This document shows, piece by piece, positions 38,436 through 47,532 of a stretch of 64,000 nt of DNA. Each line of letters opens with the position of its first letter. Position 1 is the stretch's first letter. Source of the DNA: Dyella sedimenti (GTDB lineage Bacteria > Pseudomonadota > Gammaproteobacteria > Xanthomonadales > Rhodanobacteraceae); assembly GCF_022760995.1 (NCBI RefSeq), contig NZ_JAKWJO010000004.1:248001-312000 (forward strand). Reading direction: 5' to 3'. The position numbers were made by a program, and so were the translations under genes. Below the pieces are notes generated by a model, which had not been told where the DNA came from, did no database searches, and was given only the letters and a program-made list of their open reading frames with translations.

Positions 38436-39125
38436 ATGCGCATTCTGATCGCCGAGGATGACCCCTCCATTGCTGCCGGTGTCAGCGCCTCGCTGCGCCA
38501 CGGCGGCCACGCCGTCGATTGCGTGGGCGACGGCGCCAAGGCCGATGCCGCGCTGCGCGACACGCCCTACGACCTGCTGATCCTCGACCTTGGCCTGCCC
38601 CACCTCGATGGCACCGACGTGCTGCAACGCCTACGCAAGCGCGGCACCGGCCTACCCGTGCTGGTGATTACCGCCCGCGAAGGTTTGCGCGAACGCGTAC
38701 GCGTGCTCGATCTCGGCGCCGATGACTACCTGGTGAAGCCCTTCGCGCTGGCCGAGTTCGAGGCGCGCGTGCGCGCGCTGCTGCGGCGCTACACCGCCCA
38801 GGGCGCGCCCGAGCTGGCCATCGGCCGCCTGCGCCTGGACCTGCCCGGCCACCGCGCCTGGGTGGACGACACGCCGCTGGAACTGACCGCGCGCGAATTC
38901 GGCCTGCTGGAGGCACTGGCCGCGCGCCCCGATCGCGTCACCAGCCGCGCGCAGTTGGTCGAGGCGCTGTGCAGCTGGGACGAGGAACTCACCGACAACG
39001 GCCTGGACATCGCCATCTACCGCCTGCGCCGCAAGCTGGCCGACTCCGGCACCCAGGTGCGCACCATCCGCGGCCTCGGCTACCTGCTGGAGGAAACCAG
39101 GGAAGGCAGGGAAACCAAGGCATGA
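38436..39125 (+). CDS. OmpR-family response regulator (QseB/PmrA/TctD-like)
   Basis: 229 residues: receiver domain with acidic pocket EDD (residues 7-9) and phosphorylated Asp51 (LILDLGLP), the conserved Thr/Ala switch (ITAREG) and KPF Lys, then a winged-helix OmpR DNA-binding domain with LTAREFGLLEAL and IYRLRRKLADSG. It pairs with the sensor kinase whose ATG overlaps its stop. The gene is divergent from the PepSY redox operon across a Fur-like box, making iron- or redox-linked signalling likely. The signal itself is unknown. Confidence 0.94.
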   Translation: MRILIAEDDPSIAAGVSASLRHGGHAVDCVGDGAKADAALRDTPYDLLILDLGLPHLDGTDVLQRLRKRGTGLPVLVITAREGLRERVRVLDLGADDYLVKPFALAEFEARVRALLRRYTAQGAPELAIGRLRLDLPGHRAWVDDTPLELTAREFGLLEALAARPDRVTSRAQLVEALCSWDEELTDNGLDIAIYRLRRKLADSGTQVRTIRGLGYLLEETREGRETKA

Positions 39126-40585
39126 GCGAGGCCGCGCCGCCCGCCCGTCCATGGCTGTTCCGGCTGGCCGAGCCCGACGGCCGCCCCAGCCTGCGCCGCG
39201 CGCTGCTGTCCTCGCTGCTGGTGCCGCTGATGGTGCTGCTGGTGATCGAAAGCCTGGTCACCTACAGCGGCGCGCTGGTCTATTCCAACCACGTGCACGA
39301 CCGCGACCTCGCCGACGACGCGGTGACCCTGGCCCAGATGCTCAGCCAGGAGGACCTTGGCGGGCAGATCTCGCCACAGGCGCGCTTCCTGCTCGAATAC
39401 GCGCCCGAAGGCCACAACTACTTCAACGTCAGCAGCCGGAAGCACGGCCTGCTGGCCGGCACGCCAGAGCTGCAGCCCGCGCCGCTGGACGGCGCCGCGC
39501 AGGACGGCGAGCCGGCGCTCTACTCGACTACGCTCTACACGCTCACGCAGAAGCGCCGCGAGTTGCGCGCGGCCACGGTGCGCATCCCCAACCTGCGCGA
39601 TCCCACCGACCAGCTCACGGTCACCATGGCCGAGACCTTCCGCGACCGCCACGAGCGCGCGCGGGAGATCCTGCTGCTGACCATTCCCGCCCAGGCCATC
39701 CTGATCGCCAGCGTGTTCGTGCTGGTGCTGTATGGCGTGCGCGTGGGCCTGCGCCAGCTCGACCCGCTGACCGCGCGGCTGGGCGCCCGCGAGCACGACC
39801 TCGCGCCCATCGGCGACGCCGACGTGCCGGTGGAGATCCTGCCGCTCACCCGCACCATCGATGCGCTGTTCGCCCGCCAGCGCGGCATGCTGGCCTTGCA
39901 GGAGCGCTTCATCGCCGATGCCGCTCACCAGCTCAAGACGCCGCTGGCCGGCCTGCGCGTGCATGTCGAGCGCGCCCAGGCCGACCCGGGCAAGGAAACC
40001 GTGGCCGACGCCCTGCAGCACATCGTGCGGCTGACCCAGCGCGCCAGCCGCACGTCGAGCCAGCTGCTGGCGCTGACCCGCGTGCAATCGCCGGAATTGA
40101 ACGAAACCGCGCCGCTCGTGCTGCTCGATCTCGCACGGTTGATCCCGGAACTGCTGGGCGTGCGCGTGCACGATGCCATCGCCGCGGGCGTGGACCTCGG
40201 CTACGAGGGGCCGCCCGGCCCGGTCTGGATCGATGGTGACCGTCTCTCGCTGCAGGAAATGCTCGACAACCTGATCGATAACAGCCTGCGCTACGCGGGC
40301 CGCCACAGTATCGTCACCGTGGGGGTATCGATACTCGGCGAAAGCCCCTGCCTCAGCGTGGAAGACAACGGCCCCGGCGTGCCGCCGGCCTTCCTGGAAC
40401 GCCTGGGCGAGCGCTTCTTCCGCGTGCCCGGCGTGGCGGAGGAAGGCACGGGCCTGGGCCTGGCCATCGTGCAGCGCATCGCCGAGCGGCACCATGCCCA
40501 GGTGCGTTTTCGCAATGGCGGCAGCGGCGGGTTGCGGGTGGAGGTGGTGTTTCCGCCGGCGCGAACCTCCAGGGTGCTGGACTGA
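39122..40585 (+). CDS. Two-component sensor histidine kinase (TctE/QseC-like)
   Basis: 487 residues; ATGA overlap with the regulator fixes the start. Order: cytoplasmic N-tail, helix at about 30-53, a periplasmic sensor domain of the 2CSK_N type (about 55-185), a second helix (about 190-215), HAMP-like linker, HisKA with phospho-His269 (DAAHQLKTPL), and HATPase (DNLIDNSLRY, VEDNGPGV, GTGLGLAIVQ). TctE-group kinases sense small organic acids or other periplasmic cues. The ligand is not deducible. A REP copy follows 38 bp after the stop. Confidence 0.93.
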   Translation: MSEAAPPARPWLFRLAEPDGRPSLRRALLSSLLVPLMVLLVIESLVTYSGALVYSNHVHDRDLADDAVTLAQMLSQEDLGGQISPQARFLLEYAPEGHNYFNVSSRKHGLLAGTPELQPAPLDGAAQDGEPALYSTTLYTLTQKRRELRAATVRIPNLRDPTDQLTVTMAETFRDRHERAREILLLTIPAQAILIASVFVLVLYGVRVGLRQLDPLTARLGAREHDLAPIGDADVPVEILPLTRTIDALFARQRGMLALQERFIADAAHQLKTPLAGLRVHVERAQADPGKETVADALQHIVRLTQRASRTSSQLLALTRVQSPELNETAPLVLLDLARLIPELLGVRVHDAIAAGVDLGYEGPPGPVWIDGDRLSLQEMLDNLIDNSLRYAGRHSIVTVGVSILGESPCLSVEDNGPGVPPAFLERLGERFFRVPGVAEEGTGLGLAIVQRIAERHHAQVRFRNGGSGGLRVEVVFPPARTSRVLD

Positions 40586-40623
40586 GCTTGGTGGCGGCGC
40601 CGGTTCGCCACTTATTACCTAAA

Positions 40624-40649
40624 TGTAGGAGCGCACCCTGTGCGCGACC
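40624..40649 (+). repeat. REP-like element copy 2
   Basis: The same TGTAGGAGCGCACCCTGTGC unit followed by GCGACC, unpaired, downstream of the sensor kinase gene. Confidence 0.8.
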
Positions 40650-40719
40650 GCTTTCATGCTCGTCACCCCGGCGCACCCCGCAAAAGGGGGCAAGGGCCGG
40701 GATCCAGTAACGGTATCGC

Positions 40720-40920
40720 TTGATTGTCGCCTTATCGCCAGGTTGCCACCTACGACCGAAGGAAGTCCCCGTGGGACGCGGCGACAAGGCGCGCCACCTG
40801 ATCGAAAACTTCTTTGCACGGCTCAAGCCGTATCGAGCGATTGCCACGCGCTATGACACGACCGCTCGCAACTTTCTCGGTGCCATCTACCTCGCTGCGG
40901 CCATCGCTTGGCTTAATTGA
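40720..40920 (+). pseudogene. IS5-family transposase, 3' remnant
   Basis: The last ~50 codons read (H/L)IENFFARLKPYRAIATRYD, then TARNFLGAIYLAAAIAWLN and stop. This is the highly conserved C-terminus of IS5-family DDE transposases, including the catalytic-Glu helix (IENFF). Sequence before about 40765 no longer resembles the family, and no full transposase exists here. The downstream TGACAGGCCCTAG may be the right end of the element. Which IS it came from cannot be stated without a database search. Confidence 0.8.
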
Positions 40921-40954
40921 TGACAGGCCCTAGCCAAGACACGCACACTGGCTC

Positions 40955-40976
40955 CCTCCCCTGCGTGCAGGGGAGG
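40955..40976. repeat. C/G-rich palindrome, family CCCTCCCC-TGC, copy A
   Basis: CCTCCCCTGC and GCAGGGGAGG arms around GT form a near-perfect hairpin. A related but longer palindrome occurs at 51223-51263, so it belongs to a dispersed intergenic repeat. Confidence 0.6.
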
Positions 40977-41012
40977 GGTGCTCCGCGACCAGGCGACGAC
41001 TGCTCGGCGACA

Positions 41013-42551
41013 TCAGGTAAACGCCCGTGCGCAGGAAGCACTATCGCAGCCGGGCCTTGCCGGGCCGAATACCAGGAAGCTGATGGCGGCGAGCATCCAT
41101 ACCCCGATGCCGCCATACAGCAACGCCCACTGGAAACCGTGCGCCAGTGCCGCGCGTGCGGTGCCAGCGTCGATGGCTACCGGCATGCCGCCGGCGATCG
41201 CCTCGGCCAGGTGGCGCAGCGGCAGGGCATTCGCGGCGGCCCAGGCGCGCGCGTCCGCGACGTGCCGCAGGTATGCCGACACGCCCGAGACCAGGGCCTG
41301 CCCCATCAAGGCGATGCTGATCGCCAACGTGACCATGCGGGCGCTCATGTCGATGCCCGACGCCATGCCGGTCCGCTCGCTCGACACCGAACCCGTCGTC
41401 GTATTGGTGACGGTCGTGTTGGTCAGGCCCAATCCCACGCCCGCGCAGACGCAGCCAGGCAGCATGGTCAGCCAACTGGGCTGCGCAACGCCGCTGCCCC
41501 ATCGCATCAGGAAAAAGCCCGCGCCGATGGCGAACAGGCCACCCGGGATGACCCAGCCCGGCCGATAGCGATGGGCGAGCCGTTCGGCGAGCGGCGGCAC
41601 CACGAGCGTGGGCAGGGTGTAGGCCAGCAGCGAGCATCCCGCCGCGACGTCGCCATAGCCCAAGACGCCGTGGAAATACAGCGGCAGGTAGATCATGAAC
41701 GGCCAGAAGCTGACATTCATGCCCGCCGAGCCCAGCAGCGCGCCCGAGAAGGTACGAATGCCGAATACCGAGACATCGAACATCGGGCACGCCGCGACGC
41801 GCTCGACCACCACGAACGCCAGCAAGCACAGCGCACTGGCACCGGCGATGCCCAGCGTCGGCAGGCTCGCATAGCCCATGTCGCCACCCTGCGTAATGAA
41901 ATAGGCGGCGCCGAACACGGCCAGCGAAAGAGTGATCATGCCCGCGCCGTCCAGCCTTTGGGCATTCGGGTCGCGTGACTCCAGCGCGCCGCGCCAGGCC
42001 AGCGCCAAGGTGGCGAGCGCGAGCGGACCATGGACGAGAAAAACCCACTGCCAGTTCGCCAGTGCCAGGATGGCGCCACCGATGACCGGTCCGAATCCCA
42101 GGCCGATGCCGAAAATCACGCCCCATGCCGCGAATGCCTTCACCCGCGCGGCGCGATCGGGAAACTGGTACGACAGCACCGCCACCTGGCAGATCAGCAT
42201 CGCGCCACCGGTGGCTCCCTGCAAGAACCGGGCGGCGATCATCACCGGCATGTCCCGCGCCAGCCCGCATAGCACCGAGGCCACGCCGAACAGCGCGATG
42301 GCGATGAGGAACAGCCGTTTTCGCCCATACCGGTCGGCCAGCGTTCCCGTCGCCATCAGCACGCTGGTGCAGGCGATGGTGTAGGCGTTCATCACCCACT
42401 GCACGTCCTTGAAGTCACCATGCAGGGTCCTCTCCAAAGCGGACAGGATGGCCGGCACGCTGGATATCTCGAGGCCGAACATCAGCGACGAAAGGCACAC
42501 GGCAGCCAATGCCATGCTGTTATTGGGTATGGGTACGTGCGGGGCGGTCAT
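41013..42551 (-). CDS. MFS drug exporter (EmrB/QacA-type DHA2 family)
   Basis: 512 residues with about 14 hydrophobic helices. Motif A is seen as GTLADRYGRKR after helix 2 and motif C-like GPVIGG in helix 5 (FGIGLGFGPVIGG). Start 42551 follows AGGAG at nine nt; the frame runs open further upstream, through the divergent regulator. DHA2 members expel drugs or metabolites with proton antiport. The divergent LysR gene is the likely local regulator. Next to an IS remnant and repeats, the pair may have been acquired, although base composition looks ordinary. Confidence 0.9.
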   Translation of the reverse strand: MTAPHVPIPNNSMALAAVCLSSLMFGLEISSVPAILSALERTLHGDFKDVQWVMNAYTIACTSVLMATGTLADRYGRKRLFLIAIALFGVASVLCGLARDMPVMIAARFLQGATGGAMLICQVAVLSYQFPDRAARVKAFAAWGVIFGIGLGFGPVIGGAILALANWQWVFLVHGPLALATLALAWRGALESRDPNAQRLDGAGMITLSLAVFGAAYFITQGGDMGYASLPTLGIAGASALCLLAFVVVERVAACPMFDVSVFGIRTFSGALLGSAGMNVSFWPFMIYLPLYFHGVLGYGDVAAGCSLLAYTLPTLVVPPLAERLAHRYRPGWVIPGGLFAIGAGFFLMRWGSGVAQPSWLTMLPGCVCAGVGLGLTNTTVTNTTTGSVSSERTGMASGIDMSARMVTLAISIALMGQALVSGVSAYLRHVADARAWAAANALPLRHLAEAIAGGMPVAIDAGTARAALAHGFQWALLYGGIGVWMLAAISFLVFGPARPGCDSASCARAFT

Positions 42552-42644
42552 GAAATGGACTCCTGCGGGAGCCGGTACTATATAGACGAACAAACATCCC
42601 CATTGACTCCATTTCATCCCATGAATGCATCCATCAAGGAACCA

Positions 42645-43562
42645 ATGGTGCGCCGCATGGATGACCGGCTTGAGGGCGTCGCCACCTTCGTGCACGTCGT
42701 CGAGGCGGGCAGCTTCGCACTGGCCGCGGAGCGGCTGCGGCTGACGCGCTCGGCCGTGGGCAAGGCGGTGGCGCGGCTGGAAGCCCGCCTCGGCGTGCGG
42801 CTGCTCCAGCGCACCACGCGCAGCCAGAGCCTCACTGAGGACGGCCAGGCCTATTACGACTATTGCGTGCGCGCACTCGCCGAACTCGACGCTGCCGAGG
42901 CCATGCTCGAAGGTAGCCGCCAGCAGCCGAGAGGTCGGCTGCGCGTCAGCGTGCCCATCGCGTTCGGGCACCTGTGCGTGGCGCCCGTGCTGATGAACCT
43001 CGCGCGTCGCCATCCCTCGCTGAGCATCGATATCTCGTTCACCGACCGCATGGTCGACCTAGTCGAGGAAGGCTTCGACATCGCCCTGCGCATCGGCGAG
43101 CTGCGCGACAGCACCAGCCTCGCGGCGCGACGGCTCGGCGCGCAGTACATGAGTATCGGCGCATCGCCCGCCTATATCGCCAGCCACGGCATGCCGATGG
43201 AACTGGACGAACTTGACGGTCACGCCGTGATCGCCTACGCGCGTGCCGGCGTGGCGGCGCCCTGGGATCTGCGCGAGGCATCGGGCCAGACCAGGCGCAT
43301 CGACATCCGGCCCCAATTGAGCATGGACGACGTACAGGCCATCGCCGCGGCCGCCATCGCCGGCTTCGGCCTGGCCCGGCTGCCTTCCTGGCTGCTTGCC
43401 CGCTACGTGGAAAGTGGCGAACTGGTCATGGTCAAGGGACGCTGCAGCCTGCCCGCGCAGGACATCCACGCGATCTGGCCCAAGACACGCTACATGCCGC
43501 CCAAGACGCGCTGCGTCATCGATGCGCTGGCCGCCGAGATTCCCGCCATGGTCGCGGATTGA
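42645..43562 (+). CDS. LysR-family transcriptional regulator
   Basis: 305 residues from ATG 42645, which has AAGGA immediately upstream; ATG 42621 and ATG 42657 are alternatives. Winged-helix domain: FVHVVEAGSFALAAERLRLTRSAVGKAVARLE, typical LysR. The C-terminal periplasmic-binding-protein-like effector domain follows (RLRVSVPIAFG, RIGELRDS). It resembles the CrgA/AphB-like branch that often controls a divergent exporter. The 93-bp gap to the MFS start should hold both promoters and the operator. Confidence 0.93.
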   Translation: MVRRMDDRLEGVATFVHVVEAGSFALAAERLRLTRSAVGKAVARLEARLGVRLLQRTTRSQSLTEDGQAYYDYCVRALAELDAAEAMLEGSRQQPRGRLRVSVPIAFGHLCVAPVLMNLARRHPSLSIDISFTDRMVDLVEEGFDIALRIGELRDSTSLAARRLGAQYMSIGASPAYIASHGMPMELDELDGHAVIAYARAGVAAPWDLREASGQTRRIDIRPQLSMDDVQAIAAAAIAGFGLARLPSWLLARYVESGELVMVKGRCSLPAQDIHAIWPKTRYMPPKTRCVIDALAAEIPAMVAD

Positions 43563-43590
43563 CCGAGGCCCCGGCCACCGTGTCCGCACC

Positions 43591-43622
43591 ACAAAAAAAC
43601 GGCGATGCACAGGCATCGCCGT
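43591..43622 (-). terminator. Rho-independent terminator of the aminotransferase operon
   Basis: ACGGCGATGC (43599-43608) pairs with GCATCGCCGT (43613-43622) around ACAG, and on the minus strand is followed by seven T residues (complement of 43593-43599). It lies downstream of the aminotransferase stop at 43703; a second strong hairpin at 43676-43696 (CCGCGGGCC / GGCCCGCGG) lies closer to the stop. It can also stop LysR transcription less well. Confidence 0.8.
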
Positions 43623-43702
43623 CGTCACACATCCCCTGCATGGGAACTGCTTGAGACAAACCATCGACAACACACCGCGGGCCTGGGGCCCGCGGCGTTG
43701 CA

Positions 43703-45112
43703 TTACATCGCCTTCTTGGCCTTGGTCAGCAGCTGGTCGAGCAGCGCGATGGCCAGGTCGATTTCCTCGTGGGTGATGTCCAGCGAGGGCGCAAAGGTGA
43801 TGACGTTCTTGTACCAGCCGCCCACGTCCAGCACGAGGCCGATCTTCTTGCCGTTGTGCTCGAGGTCGCCGGCCAGGCCGATGTCGACCATCTTGTCCAG
43901 CAGCGCCTTGTTCGGGGTGAAGCCGTCGTCGGTGCAGATCTCCGCGCGCATCGCCAGGCCGAGGCCGTCGACGTCGCCGATTTCCTTGTGGCGCTTCTGC
44001 AGGTCGCGCAGGCCCTCGAGGAAGTGCGCGCCCTTCTTCGGCACGCTGGTCTCGTAGTCCAGCTCGTAGCCCATCTTGATCACTTCCAGGCCCAGGGCGG
44101 TGCCCAGCGGGTTGGAATTGAAAGTGCTATGCGTGGAGCCCGGCGGGAACACGGTCGGGTTGATCATCTCCTCGCGCGCCCACAGGCCGGACAGCGGGTT
44201 CAAGCCGTTGGTCAGCGCCTTGCCGAACACGATCACGTCCGGCGTCACGCCGAAGTGCTCGATCGACCACAGCTTGCCGGTGCGCCAGAAACCCATCTGG
44301 ATCTCGTCGACCACCATCAGGATGCCGTACTGGTCCAGCACCTTCTTCAGGTCCTTGAAGAAGTTCATCGGCGGCAGCACGTAGCCACCGGTGCCCTGGA
44401 TCGGCTCGACGTAGAAGGCGGCGTATTCGGCCTGGTTGACCTTGGGGTCCCACACGCCGTTGTATTCGGTTTCGAACAGGCGCGCGAACTGGCGCACGCA
44501 CGCATCGGAATACTCTTCCGGCGTCATGCCCTTCGGGCGGCGGAACGGGTACGGGAACGGCACGAACATCGCGCGCTCGCCAAAGTGGCCGAAGCGGCGG
44601 CGGTAGCGGTAGCTGGAGGTGATCGACGAGGCGCCCAGCGTGCGGCCGTGGTAGCCGCCCTCGAAGGCGAACATCAGGCTCTTGCCGCCGGTGTAGTTGC
44701 GCACCAGCTTGAGCGAATCCTCCACCGCCTGCGCGCCGCCCACGTTGAAGTGCACGCGACCCTTGAGGCCGAACTTCCGCTGCGCGTCCACCGCGATGGT
44801 CTTGGCCAGCTCGATGCGGGTCTGGTGCAGGTACTGGCTGGCGACCTGCGGGAGGATGTCGATCTGGCGCTTCAGCGTCTCGTTCAGGCGCTTGTTGCCG
44901 TAGCCGAAGTTGACCGCCGAGTACCACATCTGCAGGTCGAGGAACGGCACGCCGGCGGTGTCGATCATGTAGCTGCCTTCGCCGTGGCGGAAGATCTTCG
45001 GCGGATCGACGTAGTGCACGGTGTCACCGAAGGAGCTCCACTCGGCCTCGTCGGCCAGCAGCTGCGCGTCGGGGATCACGACACCCGCGTCGTACTTGTT
45101 GAAAGCATTCAT
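43703..45112 (-). CDS. Class III PLP-dependent aminotransferase
   Basis: 469 residues, fold type I. The PLP-binding Lys298 lies in IVFGKALTNG, and Asp269 in VVDEIQMGFWRTG contacts the pyridine nitrogen; EGGYHGRTLG (151-160) and STHSTFNSNPL are also class III signatures. The group includes ornithine, lysine, GABA and diamine omega-aminotransferases. The long N-terminal arm and lysine-6-aminotransferase-like spacing do not settle the substrate. It follows a HAD phosphatase gene by 49 bp on the same strand and ends at a strong terminator, so a two-gene operon is likely. Confidence 0.88.
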   Translation of the reverse strand: MNAFNKYDAGVVIPDAQLLADEAEWSSFGDTVHYVDPPKIFRHGEGSYMIDTAGVPFLDLQMWYSAVNFGYGNKRLNETLKRQIDILPQVASQYLHQTRIELAKTIAVDAQRKFGLKGRVHFNVGGAQAVEDSLKLVRNYTGGKSLMFAFEGGYHGRTLGASSITSSYRYRRRFGHFGERAMFVPFPYPFRRPKGMTPEEYSDACVRQFARLFETEYNGVWDPKVNQAEYAAFYVEPIQGTGGYVLPPMNFFKDLKKVLDQYGILMVVDEIQMGFWRTGKLWSIEHFGVTPDVIVFGKALTNGLNPLSGLWAREEMINPTVFPPGSTHSTFNSNPLGTALGLEVIKMGYELDYETSVPKKGAHFLEGLRDLQKRHKEIGDVDGLGLAMRAEICTDDGFTPNKALLDKMVDIGLAGDLEHNGKKIGLVLDVGGWYKNVITFAPSLDITHEEIDLAIALLDQLLTKAKKAM

Positions 45113-45161
45113 CAGGGAAATCCGGAAACGGTCGGTAAGGGTAAAGGGAGAGGCCGCCCGC

Positions 45162-45866
45162 TCAGAGCGGGGCGGCGGCCAGCGCGGGCGCGGCCGGGGC
45201 GTGCTCGGCCAGCAGGCTGCCGTCGAGCAGGCGCGGCAGCAGCTCCAGCGCGTCCTCGAAACCGGTGATCGGCACGTACGGAATGCCGGCGGCGCGGCAG
45301 TGCTCGATCAGGCGATGCTTGGCGAACACGAAATCGACGCGGTCGGCGGCGCAGAAATCCGACGCGCCATCGCCGATCAACAGCGTCCTGGCGCCCTCCC
45401 GGACGGCCTGCGCGGCCACGGCGCACTTGCAGGTGCCGCTGCGGCAGCCGTCGGCCTGGAATGGCGAGGTCAGCTGCCACTGGCGTGGCGGCGTGGCCGG
45501 CGCCAGGTGGTTGGCGGCCAGCGGCAGATCGTCCAGGCCATAGCGGCCAAGGATGGCGTGGATGGCATAGTCCAGTCCGTCGCTCACCACGCGGATCGGC
45601 GTGTGCAGCTCACGGGCCCTGGCCACGAAGGCGGGGAACGCGTGGTCGATCCACAGCGAGCCCAGGTGCTTGTCCAGCTCTTCCCGGGTCATGTCCAGCA
45701 AGCTCACCTGGCCGGTCATGCACTCGCGCGAACCGATGCGGCCGGCGCGCCAATCCTGCTCCAGCGCCTCCCAGCCGGGACGGCCGAAACGGTCGAGCAG
45801 GGAGTCGATCACGTCCTCGACGGAAATGGTGCCGTCGAAGTCGCAGAGGATGGTCCAGCCAGTCAC
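45162..45866 (-). CDS. HAD-IB phosphatase (MtnX/PSP-like)
   Basis: 234 residues, GTG start at 45866. HAD motif I DFDGT (Asp9 nucleophile, Asp11), motif II VVSDG, and motif IV IGDGASDFCAA; the cap region includes CRSGTCKC, a possible metal-binding Cys cluster. It resembles MtnX (methionine salvage) and phosphoserine phosphatase-like enzymes. No other methionine-salvage gene is near. It pairs with the class III aminotransferase, so a small-molecule pathway with phosphorylated intermediate and transamination is suggested, but not identified. Confidence 0.82.
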   Translation of the reverse strand: MTGWTILCDFDGTISVEDVIDSLLDRFGRPGWEALEQDWRAGRIGSRECMTGQVSLLDMTREELDKHLGSLWIDHAFPAFVARARELHTPIRVVSDGLDYAIHAILGRYGLDDLPLAANHLAPATPPRQWQLTSPFQADGCRSGTCKCAVAAQAVREGARTLLIGDGASDFCAADRVDFVFAKHRLIEHCRAAGIPYVPITGFEDALELLPRLLDGSLLAEHAPAAPALAAAPL

Positions 45867-46125
45867 TTAGGCGCAGCTCCGGATTGCGGGATGCCTACAC
45901 GATAGGTAGCCACCCCTTTCGGCCTCCTTTCTTTCCGAAAGATACTGCGCGCCCTCGCCTCTTCCGGCGGTAAGGCTTTCATAAGGCTGGCGAAGGCCAG
46001 CTCCGGTATGCTTGGCGACTTCTTGGCGCTGCCGCCGGCCACAAGCGTTCTCACTTGTCCCCTGAATATCCGGGAAATTCGTGTTCCAGCGTCGAAATCA
46101 CCAAGATGCCTCCCTCCCGGAAGCC

Positions 46126-47532
46126 ATGCGTGCCCGCCCCCGCCGCCTGTTCGCCAGGGGCCTGCTGGCCTGGGGTCTGACGACGCTGGCGGGCTGCTCG
46201 GTAGCGCCCATGCCGGCGCTGAAGCCACCGCTGCCGGATGCCTGGCGCAATGCGCCTGCCGGCGTGGCCCCGCCGACGGCGGACCTGCGCGGCTGGTGGC
46301 AGGCGCTGGGCGATCCGCAGCTGGACGCCTTGGTCGACCGGGCGCTGCAGGGCAACCTGGACGTGGCCCAGGCCGCCGAGCGCATGCGTGCCGCGCGCCT
46401 GCTGAACCGCCACGCGCACGATCCCTACCTGCCCTCGCTGCACGGCCGCACCAACGACGTGATCGACCCCGATACCTCGGCGTCCTACTTCGTAGTCGGT
46501 TTCGACGCGCTGTGGGAGATGCCGTTGTTCGGCGCCTGGCAAAGCGCCAAGCGGGTTTCGCAGGGCGAGCTGGACGCCACCGACGCCGCGCTGCGGGGCG
46601 CCCAGGTCTCGCTGGTGGCCGAAGTGACCCGGCGCTGGGTCGAATTGCGCTCGGCACAGCAGCAGGCGCTGCTGTTGGCGGCGATCCGCGATGCGCAGCA
46701 GGAGAGGCTTCGCCTGCTGCATACGCGCCAGCAGCTCGGGCTGGCGGCCCCGGTCGAGGTAGCGCGCGCCCAGGCGGAGCTGGCCCGTGCCGAGGCGGCG
46801 CTGGCAGAGCCACGGCAGGCCATCAACGCCAGCGTGCAACAGCTCGCCGTGCTGCTGGGCCAGCCCGAACCCGATCCGGCCTGGCTGCAGCCCGGCCCGC
46901 AGCCGCGGCTGGGCGCCTGGCAACTGACCGCCGCGCCGGCCGACTTGCTGCGGGCGCGCCCCGAGATCGCCAGCGCCGAGGCGGACGTGCTGCGCGCCGC
47001 CGGCGAGCTGGGCATGAGCCGCGCCGACATCTACCCGCATATCGGCCTGGGCAGCTCGCTGCAGTGGTCGGCGGACATCGTCCGCAACCACCGCGTGCAC
47101 ACCGGCGAGGCGATCTTCTCGATCGGCCCGGTCATCGACATTCCGCTGTTCGACTGGGGCCAGCGCGTGGCCAACGCGCACGCCAAGGACCATGAACTGC
47201 GCGCCGCCGTGTTCGCCTACCGCCAGGCCGTGCTGCAGGGCGTGGCGGAGGCGGAAACGGCGATGGGCGACCTGGAGCAGCTGCGCGGCCGCGAGGAAGC
47301 CACGCAGCAGGCATCGCAAGCCATGCAGGCCAGCATGGCCGCGTTGCGCAAGCGCGCCGAACTGCGCCTGGGCAGCGGCCTGGACATCCAGGACGGCCTG
47401 ATCGAAAGCCACAAGGCCGAGTTGGAGACCGTGAGCGCCATCGCCGCCCGCGACCTCGCCTACGTGTCGCTGTACAAGGCACTGGGCGGTGCGCCCATGC
47501 CCGCCGCGCCGCTGCCGCGGAGCCACGACTGA
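46126..47532 (+). CDS. Outer-membrane efflux lipoprotein (NodT/OprM family)
   Basis: 468 residues from ATG 46126 (GGAAGCC upstream); the open frame to the GTG at 46081 adds non-signal residues. Lipobox LAGC is at about residue 24. Two OEP repeats follow (DLRGWWQALGDPQLDALVDRA at about 70-90, then long helical coils), the layout of TolC-like channels. It forms the outer-membrane duct of a tripartite pump. The next gene begins in the stop codon (TGATG). The complete operon encodes channel, permease, ATPase, adaptor and a MipA-like porin, which is an unusually full set. Confidence 0.92.
   Translation: MRARPRRLFARGLLAWGLTTLAGCSVAPMPALKPPLPDAWRNAPAGVAPPTADLRGWWQALGDPQLDALVDRALQGNLDVAQAAERMRAARLLNRHAHDPYLPSLHGRTNDVIDPDTSASYFVVGFDALWEMPLFGAWQSAKRVSQGELDATDAALRGAQVSLVAEVTRRWVELRSAQQQALLLAAIRDAQQERLRLLHTRQQLGLAAPVEVARAQAELARAEAALAEPRQAINASVQQLAVLLGQPEPDPAWLQPGPQPRLGAWQLTAAPADLLRARPEIASAEADVLRAAGELGMSRADIYPHIGLGSSLQWSADIVRNHRVHTGEAIFSIGPVIDIPLFDWGQRVANAHAKDHELRAAVFAYRQAVLQGVAEAETAMGDLEQLRGREEATQQASQAMQASMAALRKRAELRLGSGLDIQDGLIESHKAELETVSAIAARDLAYVSLYKALGGAPMPAAPLPRSHD

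Larger units (their letters stand above)
40586..41012. other. 427-bp repeat-rich junction with transposase remnant
   Basis: This gap contains, in order, a REP copy (40624), a half-copy of a GTCACCCCGG...GGGATCCAG repeat (about 40660-40707), the 3' end of an IS5-type transposase gene (to 40920), and a C/G-rich palindrome (40955-40976). It looks like an old insertion hot spot between the sensor kinase and the MFS exporter gene. Confidence 0.7.

Noticed and set aside
43769..45268. 499-codon plus-strand frame opposite the aminotransferase
   Set aside because: Shadow frame of His/Gln/Val-rich sequence; the PLP enzyme on the other strand is clear.
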